Assembly: GCA_947044365.1 (NCBI GenBank)
Contig: OX345636.1
Coordinates: forward strand, 39,908,191-39,972,190
Length of the DNA: 64,000 nt
Origin: Petrosia ficiformis
Taxonomy: Eukaryota; Porifera; Demospongiae; Haplosclerida; Petrosiidae
Direction: 5' to 3'
The position numbers and the translations under genes were made by a program. The notes beneath the pieces are model-generated. The model worked only from the letters and a program-made list of their open reading frames with translations, searched no databases and had not been told where the DNA came from. Positions 51,001 through 62,900 of the stretch are shown here, piece by piece; within the stretch, counting starts at the first letter, position 1, and each line of letters starts with the position of its first letter.

Positions 51001-54000
51001 ATTATAGGATATAATTCTCTCTTTACTATCACATTCTTTACATTTACGCAGACATTGACGAATGCAGTTTGAATACAGACAATTGTTCACAAATATGTAA
51101 TAACACTGATGGAAGTTTCAATTGTGAATGTTATGATGGCTACGTACTGGAAGCTGATTCAAGAACTTGTAGCGGTATGTATAGGGAGATTTTGTAGTAC
51201 TGTATTCATTGTAATTTTTATATAGCACTCATCCCAAAATCTTAAATATCATACTTATTATAGATGTAATTCTCTCTTTACTATCTCATTATTTACATTT
51301 ACGCAGACATTGATGAATGCAGTTTGAACACAGACAATTGTTCACAAATATGTAATAACACTGAAGGAAGTTTCAATTGTGAATGTTATGAAGGCTATGT
51401 ACTGGAAGCTGATTTAAGAACTTGTACTGGTATGTATAGGGAGATTTTGTTGTAGTGTGTTCATTATAACTTGTATAAGCCACTCATTCTAACAGCATGT
51501 ATAAGTTTATTACAGATATACTTCATGTATACATCTTATAGATGTAATTCTCTCTTTACTATCTCATTATTTACATTTATGCAGACATTGACGAATGCAG
51601 TTTGAACACAGACAATTGTTCACAAATATGTAATAACACTGAAGGAAGTTTCAATTGTGAATGTTATGATGGCTACGTACTGGAAGCTGATTCAAGAACT
51701 TGTAGCGGTATGTATAGGGAGATTTTGTAGTACTGTATTCATTGTAATTTTTATATAGCACTCATCCCAAAATCTTAAATATCATACTTATTATATATGT
51801 AATTCTATCTTTACTATCACATTATTTACATTTATGCAGACATTGACGAATGCAGTTTGAACACAGACAATTGTTCACAAATATGTAATAACACTGAAGG
51901 AAGTTTCAATTGTGAATGTTATGATGGCTATGTACTGGAAGCTGATTTAAGAACTTGTACTGGTATGTATAGGGAGATTTTGTGGTAGTCTGTTCATTAT
52001 AAGCCACTCATTCTAACAGCATGTATAAGTTTATTACAGATATACTTCATGTATACATCTTATAGATGTAATTCTCTTTTTACTATCACATTATTTACAT
52101 TTATGCAGACATTGACGAATGCAGTTTGAACACAGACAATTGTTCACAAATATGTAATAACACTGAAGGAAGTTTCACTTGTGAATGTTATGATGGCTAC
52201 GTACTGGAAGCTGATTTAAGAACTTGTACCGGTATGTATAGGGAGGGACATTTATTTGTACTCTGTACATTGTGAATTTTATAAACCACTTATTCTAAAA
52301 CTTTAAAAACTTACTTATTACAGATGTAATTCTAAAATCATAAATCTATATATAATTATTATAGGATATAATTCTCTCTTTACTATCACATTCTTTACAT
52401 TTACGCAGACATTGACGAATGCAGTTTGAACACAGACAATTGTTCACAAATATGTAATAACACTGAAGGAAGTTTCACTTGTGAATGTTATGAAGGCTAT
52501 ATGCTGGAAGCTGATTTAAGAACTTGTACCGGTATGTATAGGGAAGGACATTTAGTTATACTCTGTACATTGTAAATTCTATAAACCACTCATTCTAAAA
52601 TTTTAAAAACTTACTTATTACAGATGTAATTCTAAAATCATAAATCCATATAAACTTGTTATTCACCCTTTACTATCGCATTATTTACATTTATGCAGAC
52701 ATTGGTGAATGCAGTTTGAACACAGACAATTGTTCACAAATATGTAATAACACTGAAGGAAGTTTCACTTGTGAATGTTATGAAGGCTATATGCTGGAAG
52801 CTGATTTAAGTACTTGTACCGGTATGTATACTGAAGGACATTTAGTTGTACTCTGTACATTGTAAATTTTATAAACTACTCATTCTAAAATTTTAAAAAC
52901 TTACTTATTGCAGATGTAATTCAATCTATATATAATTATTATAGGATATAACTCTCTCTTTACTATCACATTCTTTACATTTACGCAGACATTGACGAAT
53001 GCAGTTTGAACACAGACAATTGTTCACAAATATGTAATAACACAGAAGGAAGTTTCACATGTGAATGTTATGATGGCTATGTACTGGAAGCTGATTCAAG
53101 AACTTGTACCGGTATGTGTAGGGATATTCTATAGTACTCTGTTTACTATAAATTATATATGCCACTCATTTTAAAATCATAAATAAATTTATTACAGATA
53201 TAATTCTAAAATCATCTATCTATATATAATTATTATAAGATATAATTCTCTTTTTTGTATACTATCTCATTATTTACATTTGTGCAGACAATGACGAATG
53301 CAGTTTGAACACAGACAATTGTTCACAAAGATGTAATAACACAGAAGGAAGTTTCACTTGTGAATGTTATGATGGCTATGTACTAGAAGCCGATGCAAGA
53401 ACTTGTACCGGTATGTATAGGGAGATTTTGTAGTACTGTATTCATTGTAATTTTTATACAGCACTCATCCCAAAATCTTAAATATCATACTTATTATATA
53501 TGTAATTCTCTCTTTACTATCACATTATTTACATTTATGCAGACATTGACGAATGCAGTTTGAACACAGACAATTGTTCACAAATATGTAATAACACTGA
53601 AGGCAGTTTCAATTGTGAATGTTATGAAGGCTATGTACTGGAAGCTGATTTAAGAACTTGTACTGGTATGTATAGGGAGATTTTGTTCATTATAATTTGT
53701 ATAAGCCACTCATTCTAACAGCATGTATAAGTTTATTACAGATATACTTCATGTATACATCTTATAGATGTAATTCTCTTTTTACTATCACATTATTTAC
53801 ATTTATGCAGACATTGACGAATGCAGTTTGAACACAGACAATTGTTCACAAATATGTAATAACACTGAAGGAAGTTTCACTTGTGAATGTTATGAAGGCT
53901 ATATGCTGGAAGCTGATTTAAGAACTTGTACCGGTATGTATAGGGAAGGACATTTAGTTATACTCTGTACATTGTAAATTTTATAAACCACTTATTCTAA

Positions 54001-57000
54001 AACTTTAAAAACTTACTTATCACAGATGTAATTCTAAAATCAGAAATCTATATATAATTATTATAGGATATAATTCTCTCTTTACTATCACATTCTTTAC
54101 ATTTACGCAGACATTGACGAATGCAGTTTGAACACAGACAATTGTTCACAAATATGTAATAACACTGAAGGAAGTTTCACTTGTGAATGTTATGAAGGCT
54201 ATATGCTGGAAGCTGATTTAAGAACTTGTACCGGTATGTATAGGGAAGGACATTTAGTTATACTCTGTACATTGTAAATTTTATAAACCACTCATTCTAA
54301 AATTTTAAAAACTTACTTATTACAGATGTAATTCTAAAATCATAAATCCATATAAACTTGTTATTCACTCTTTACTATCGCATTATTTACATTTATGCAG
54401 ACATTGGTGAATGCAGTTTGAACACAGACAATTGTTCACAAATATGTAATAACACTGAAGGAAGTTTCACTTGTGAATGTTATGAAGGCTATATGCTGGA
54501 AGCTGATTTAAGAACTTGTACCGGTATGTATACTGAAGGACATTTAGTTGTACTCTGTACATTGTAAATTTTGTAAACCACTCATTCTAAAATTTTAAAA
54601 ACTTACTTATTGCAGATGTAATTCAATCTATATATAATTATTATAGGATATAACTCTCTCTTTACTATCACATTCTTTACATTTACGCAGACATTGACGA
54701 ATGCAGTTTGAACACAGACAATTGTTCACAAATATGTAATAACACAGAAGGAAGTTTCACATGTGAATGTTATGATGGCTATGTACTGGAAGCCGATTCA
54801 AGAACTTGTACCGGTATGTGTAGGGATATTCTATAGTACTCTGTTTACTATAAATTATATATGCCACTCATTTTAAAATCATAAATAAATTTATTACAGA
54901 TATAATTCTAAAATCATCTATCTATATATAATTATTATAAGATATAATTCTCTTTTTTGTATACTATCTCATTATTTACATTTGTGCAGACATTGACGAA
55001 TGCAGTTTGAACACAGACAATTGTTCACAAAGATGTAATAACACAGAAGGAAGTTTCACTTGTGAATGTTATGATGGCTATGTACTAGAAGCCGATGCAA
55101 GAACTTGTACCGGTATGTATAGGGAGACTTTGTAGTACTGTATTCATTGTAATTTTTATACAGCACTCATCCCAAAATCTTAAATATCATACTTATTATA
55201 ATTATATGTAATTCTCTCTTTACTATCAGATTATTTACATTTATGCAGACATTGACGAATGCAGTTTGAACACAGACAATTGTTCACAAATATGTAATAA
55301 CACTGAAGGAAGTTTCACTTGTGAATGTTATGAGGGCTATATGCTGGAAGCTGATTTAAGAACTTGTACAGGTATGTATAGGGAAGGACATTTAGTTATA
55401 CTCTGTACATTGTAAATTTTATAAACCACTCATTCTAAAATTTTAAAAACTTACTTATTGCAGATGTAATTCAATCTATATATAATTATTATAGGATATA
55501 ATTCTCTCTTTACTATCACATTCTTTACATTTACGCAGACATTGACGAATGCAGTTTGAACACAGACAATTGTTCACAAATATGTAATAACACTGAAGGC
55601 AGTTTCAATTGTGAATGTTATGAAGGCTATGTACTGGAAGCTGATTTAAGAACTTGTACTGGTATGTATAGGGAGATTTTGTTCATTATAATTTGTATAA
55701 GCCACTCATTCTAACAGCATATATAAGTTTATTACAGATATACTTCATGTATACATCTTATAGATGTAATTCTCTTTTTACTATCACATTATTTACATTT
55801 ATGCAGACATTGACGAATGCAGTTTGAACACAGACAATTGTTCACAAATATGTAATAACACTGAAGGAAGTTTCACTTGTGAATGTTATGAAGGCTATAT
55901 GCTGGAAGCTGATTTAAGAACTTGTACCGGTATGTATAGGGAAGGACATTTAGTTATACTCTGTACATTGTAAATTTTATAAACCACTTATTCTAAAACT
56001 TTAAAAACTTACTTATTACAGATGTAATTCTAAAATCATAAATCTATATATAATTATTATAGGATATAATTCTCTTTTTACTATCACATTCTTTACATTT
56101 ACGCAGACATTGACGAATGCAGTTTGAACACAGACAATTGTTCACAAATATGTAATAACACTGAAGGAAGTTTCACTTGTGAATGTTATGAAGGCTATAT
56201 GCTGGAAGCTGATTTAAGAACTTGTACCGGTATGTATAGGGAAGGACATTTAGTTATACTCTGTACATTGTAAATTTTATAAACCACTCATTCTAAAATT
56301 TTAAAAACTTACTTATTACAGATGTAATTCTAAAATCATAAATCCATATAAACTTGTTATTCACTCTTTACTATCGCATTATTTACATTTATGCAGACAT
56401 TGGTGAATGCAGTTTGAACACAGACAATTGTTCACAAATATGTAATAACACTGAAGGAAGTTTCACTTGTGAATGTTATGAAGGCTATATGCTGGAAGCT
56501 GATTTAAGAACTTGTACCGGTATGTATACTGAAGGACATTTAGTTGTACTCTGTACATTGTAAATTTTATAAACCACTCATTCTAAAATTTTAAAAACTT
56601 ACTTATTGCAGATGTAATTCAATCTATATATAATTATTATAGGATATAACTCTCTCTTTACTATCACATTCTTTACATTTACGCAGACATTGACGAATGC
56701 AGTTTGAACACAGACAATTGTTCACAAATATGTAATAACACAGAAGGAAGTTTCACATGTGAATGTTATGATGGCTATGTACTGGAAGCCGATTCAAGAA
56801 CTTGTACCGGTATGTGTAGGGATATTCTATAGTACTCTGTTTACTATAAATTATATATGTCACTCATTTTAAAATCATAAATAAATTTATTACAGATATA
56901 ATTCTAAAATCATCTATCTATATTATAATTATTATAAGATATAATTCTCTTTTTTGTATACTATCTCATTATTTACATTTGTGCAGACATTGACGAATGC

Positions 57001-59893
57001 AGTTTGAACACAGACAATTGTTCACAAATATGTAATAACACTGAAGGAAGTTTCACTTGTGAATGTTATGAAGGCTATATGCTGGAAGCCGATTCAAGAA
57101 CTTGTACCGGTATGTGTAGGGATATTCTATAGTACTCTGTTTACTATAAATTATATATGCCACTCATTTTAAAATCATAAATAAATTTATTACAGATATA
57201 ATTCTAAAATCATCTATCTATATATAATTATTATAAGATATAATTCTCTTTTTTGTATACTATCTCATTATTTACATTTGTGCAGACATTGACGAATGCA
57301 GTTTGAACACAGACAATTGTTCACAAAGATGTAATAACACAGAAGGAAGTTTCACTTGTGAATGTTATGATGGCTATGTACTAGAAGCCGATGCAAGAAC
57401 TTGTACCGGTATGTATAGGGAGATTTTGTAGTACTGTATTCATTGTAATTTTTATACAGCACTCATCCCAAAATCTTAAATATCATACTTATTATATATG
57501 TAATTCTCTCTTTACTATCAGATTATTTACATTTATGCAGACATTGACGAATGCAGTTTGAACACAGACAATTGTTCACAAATATGTAATAACACTGAAG
57601 GAAGTTTCACTTGTGAATGTTATGATGGCTATATGCTGGAAGCTGATTTAAGAACTTGTACTGGTATGTATAGGGAGATTTTGTGGTAGTGTGTTCATTA
57701 TAACTTGTATAAGCCACTCATTCTAACAGCATGTATAAGTTTATTACAGATATACTTCATGTATACATCTTATAGATGTAATTCTCTCTTTACTATCACA
57801 TTATTTACATTTATGCAGACATTGACGAATGCAGTTTGAACACAGACAATTGTTCACAAATATGTAATAACACTGAAGGAAGTTTCACTTGTGAATGTTA
57901 TGATGGCTACGTACTGGAAGCTGATTTAAGAACTTGTACCGGTATGTATAGGGAGGAACATTTATTTGTACTCTGTACATTGTAAATTTTCTAAGCCACT
58001 TATTCTAAAACTTTAAAAACTTACTTATTACAGATGTAATTCTAAAATCATAAATCTATATATAATTATTATACGATATAATTCTCTCTTTACTATCGCA
58101 TTCTTTACATTAATACAGACATTGACGAATGCAGTTTGAAGACAGACAATTGTTCACAAAGATGTAATAACACTGAAGGAAGTTTCAATTGTGAATGTTA
58201 TGAAGGCTATGAACTGGAAGCTGATTTAAGAACTTGTACTGGTATGTATAGGGAGATTTTGTTGTTGTCTGTTCATTATAATTTGTATAAGCCACCCATT
58301 CTAAAAGCATGTATAAGTTTATTACAGAAGTAGTTTAAAAATGTTAAATGTATACATGTTATAGATATAATTCTCTCTTTACTATCACATTATTTACATT
58401 TATGCAGATATTGACGAATGCAGTTTGAACACAGACAATTGTTCACAAAGATGTAATAACACAGAAGGGAGTTTCACTTGTGAATGTTATGATGGCTATG
58501 TACTGGAAGCCAATTCAAGAACTTGTACGGGTATGTATAGGGAGATTTTGTAGTACTGAATTCATTGTAATTTTTATATAGCACTCATCCCAAAATCTTA
58601 AATATCATACTTATTACAGATGTAATTCACTCTTTAATATCTCATTATTTACATTTATGCAGACATTGACGAATGCAGTTTGAACACAGACAATTGTTCA
58701 CAAATATGTAATAACACTGAAGGAAGTTTCACTTGTGAATGTTATGAAGGCTATGTACTGGAAGCTGATTTAAGAACTTGTACCGGTATGTATAGGGAGG
58801 GACATTTAGTTGTACTCTGTACATTGTAAATTTTATAAACCACTCATTCTAAAATTTTAAAAACTTACTTATTACAGATGTAATTCTAAAATCATAAATC
58901 TATATAAACTTGTTTTCATGGCCCATAGGGCCATCCCTATAATTGCTTTCCACGGGGTTTTATGTATATATAATTATATATGTATATATATATATTCTTG
59001 TGTCACTTGCGCGACTATGCGTTGTATACGTAGTTAAGGAAGTTGCGTCGTTCCCGGGGACTCGGTCAATTAATGGGCGTGGCGCGTAAAAGAACGCGCG
59101 TTTAATCCAGGGAGAGGATGTAAAACTGCTAATAACTGTTGTATATAGCAGAGAAACAGTATAGATATTATGCAAGAATCTTTAACAAGTAGGTCTGATA
59201 AGTTGTTGAGTTTCAGACACGGGGAAGTCATCCTTTAGAACCTTGAAGGAGTGCTTCAGTCAGTTCATCAGAGATCTGTGTATTTAGACTGCAATCAGGC
59301 TTACACTTACGTCTTCAGGCCCCAGGAGTACATAGAAATATGGAAACACTAGTGCTATCAGCAATGCTTAATACATAGTCATCACAAAGCAAATATAGGG
59401 ATGTTTTTTTCTATATATACACTTGTTCTCTCTTTACTATCGCATTATTTACATTTATGCAGACATTGGTGAATGCAGTTTGAAAACAGACAATTGTTCA
59501 CAAATATGTAACAAGTGTATATAGAGAAAAAAAAATCCCTATGATTGCTTTACAAATTTAAGTGAAGATATGACTGCTTTGTGGTGTGCAGAATTCAGTA
59601 ATCATGGCTGACTTTATCAAGCATGAAAGACAACAGCTTATTATAGTTATTATTTTGATTATCTACTCTCCTGACCTTTCAAAGGACCTTGTAGAACTTT
59701 AGAAATATATTTCAGGCAGAATAGCTAGCTATTAGTTCCAGTTTCTACGTAAGCTCAACAGCTTTCTTTCTGCTGGTGTGTAGCGCTTGATCGCGCGTTC
59801 GTTTACGCGCCACGCCCATTAATTGACCGAGCCCCCGGGAATGACGCAACTTCCTTAACTACGTATACAACGCATAGTCGCGCAAGTGACACA

Positions 59894-59948
<55 letters not shown>

Positions 59949-62900
59949 TAAACCCCGTGGAAAGCAATTATAGGGATGGCCCTACGGGCCATAATAACAC
60001 TGAAGGAAGTTTCACTTGTGAATGTTATGAAGGCTATATGCTGGAAGCTGATTTAAGAACTTGTACCGGTATGTATAGGGAAGGACATTTAGTTATACTC
60101 TGTACATTATAAATTTTATAAACCACTCATTCTAAAATTTTAAAAACTTACTTATTGCAGATGTAATTCAATCTATATATAATTATTATAGGATATAATT
60201 CTCTCTTTACTATCACATTCTTTACATTTACGCAGACATTGACGAATGCAGTTTGAACACAGACAATTGTTCACAAATATGTAATAACACTGAAGGAAGT
60301 TTCACTTGTGAATGTTATGAAGGCTATGTACTGGAAGCTGATTTAAGAACTTGTACCGGTATGTATAGGGAGGGACATTTAGTTGTACTCTGTACATTGT
60401 AAATTTTATAAACCACTCATTCTAAAATTTTAAAAACTTACTTATTACAGATGTAATTCTAAAATCATAAATTTATATAAACTTGTTTTCATGGCCCGTA
60501 GGGCCATCCCTATAATTGCTTTCCACGGGGTTTTATGTATATATAATTATATATGTATATATATATATTCTTGTGTCACTTGCGCGACTATGCGTTGTAT
60601 ACGTAGTTAAGGAAGTTGCGTCGTTCCCGGGGACTCGGTCAATTAATGGGCGTGGCGCGTAAAAGAACGCGCGTTTAATCCAGGGAGAGGATGTAAAACT
60701 GCTAATAACTGTTGTATATAGCAGAGAAACAGTATAGATATTATGCAAGAATCTTTAACAAGTAGGTCTGATAAGTTATTGAGTTTCAGACACGGGGAAG
60801 TCATCCTTTAGAACCTTGAAGGAGTGCTTCAGTCAGTTCATCAGAGATCTGTGTATTTAGACTGCAATCAGGCTTACACTTACATCTTCAGGCCCCAGGA
60901 GTACATAGAAATATGGAAACACTAGTGCTATCAGCAATGCTTAATACATAGTCATCACAAAGCAAATATAGGGATGTTTTTTTCTATATATACACTTGTT
61001 CTCTCTTTACTATCGCATTATTTACATTTATGCAGACATTGGTGAATGCAGTTTGAACACAGACAATTGTTCACAAATATGTAATAACACTGAAGGAAGT
61101 TTCACTTGTGAATGTTATGAAGGCTATATGCTGGAAGCTGATTTAAGAACTTGTACCGGTATGTATAGGGAAGGACATTTAGTTGTACTCTGTACATTGT
61201 AAATTTTATAAACCACTCATTCTAAAATTTTAAAAACTTACTTATTACAGATGTAATTCAATCTATATATAGGATATATTTCTCTCTTTACTATCGCATT
61301 ATTTACATTTATGCAGACATTAACGAATGCAGTTTGAAGACAGACAATTGTTCACAAAGATGTAATAACACTGAAGGAAGTTTCAATTGTGAATGTTATG
61401 AAGGTTATGCACTGGAAGCTGATTTAAGAACTTGTACTGGTATGTATAGGGAAATTTTGTGGTAGTCTGTTCATTATAATTTGTATAAGCCACCCATTCT
61501 AAAAGGATGTATAAGTTTATTACAGATGTAGTTCAAAATGTTAAATGTATACATGTTATAGATATAATTCTCTCTTTACTATCACATTATTTACATTTAT
61601 GCAGACATTGACGAATGCAGTTTGAACACAGACAATTGTTCACAAATATGTAATAACACTGAAGGAAGTTTCACATGTGAATGTTATGAAGGCTATATGC
61701 TGGAAGCTGATTTAAGAACTTGTACCGGTATGTATAGGGAAGGACATTTAGTTATACTCTGTACATTGTAAATTTTATACACCACTTATTCTAAAACTTT
61801 AAAAACTTACTTATTACAGATGTAATTCTAAAATCATAAATCTATATATAATTATTATAGGATATAATTCTCTCTTTACTATCACATTCTTTACATTTAC
61901 GCAGACATTGACGAATGCAGTTTGAACACAGACAATTGTTCACAAATATGTAATAACACTGAAGAAAGTTTCACTTGTGAATGTTATGAAGGCTATATGC
62001 TGGAAGCTGATTTAAGAACTTGTACCGGTATGTATAGGGAAGGACATTTAGTTATACTCTGTACATTGTAAATTTTATAAACCACTCATTCTAAAATTTT
62101 AAAAACTTACTTATTACAGATGTAATTCTAAAATCATAAATCCATATAAACTTGTTATTCACTCTTTACTATCGCATTATTTACATTTATGCAGACATTG
62201 GTGAATGCAGTTTGAACACAGACAATTGTTCACAAATATGTAATAACACTGAAGGAAGTTTCACTTGTGAATGTTATGAAGGCTATATGCTGGAAGCTGA
62301 TTTAAGAACTTGTACCGGTATGTATACTGAAGGACATTTAGTTGTACTCTGTACATTGTAAATTTTATAAACCACTCATTCTAAAATTTTAAAAACTTAC
62401 TTATTACAGATGTAATTCTAAAATCATAAATCCATATAAACTTGTTATTCACTCTTTACTATCGCATTATTTACATTTATGCAGACATTGGTGAATGCAG
62501 TTTGAACACAGACAATTGTTCACAAATATGTAATAACACTGAAGGAAGTTTCACTTGTGAATGTTATGAAGGCTATATGCTGGAAGCTGATTTAAGAACT
62601 TGTACCGGTATGTATACTGAAGGACATTTAGTTGTACTCTGTACATTGTAAATTTTATAAACCACTCATTCTAAAATTTTAAAAACTTACTTATTACAGA
62701 TGTAATTCTAAAATCATAAATCCATATAAACTTGTTATTCACTCTTTCCTATCTCATTATTTACATTTATGCAGACATTGACGAATGCAGTTTGAACACA
62801 GACAATTGTTCACAAATATGTAATAACACTGAAGGAAGTTTCAATTGTGAATGTTATGAAGGCTATGTACTGGAAGCTGATTTAAGAACTTGTACTGGTA

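Noticed and set aside
58960..59175. 71-codon minus frame repeated at 60533 as a conserved gene
   Set aside because: The conservation comes from recent duplication of elements C and E. The C-terminus is an AT run.
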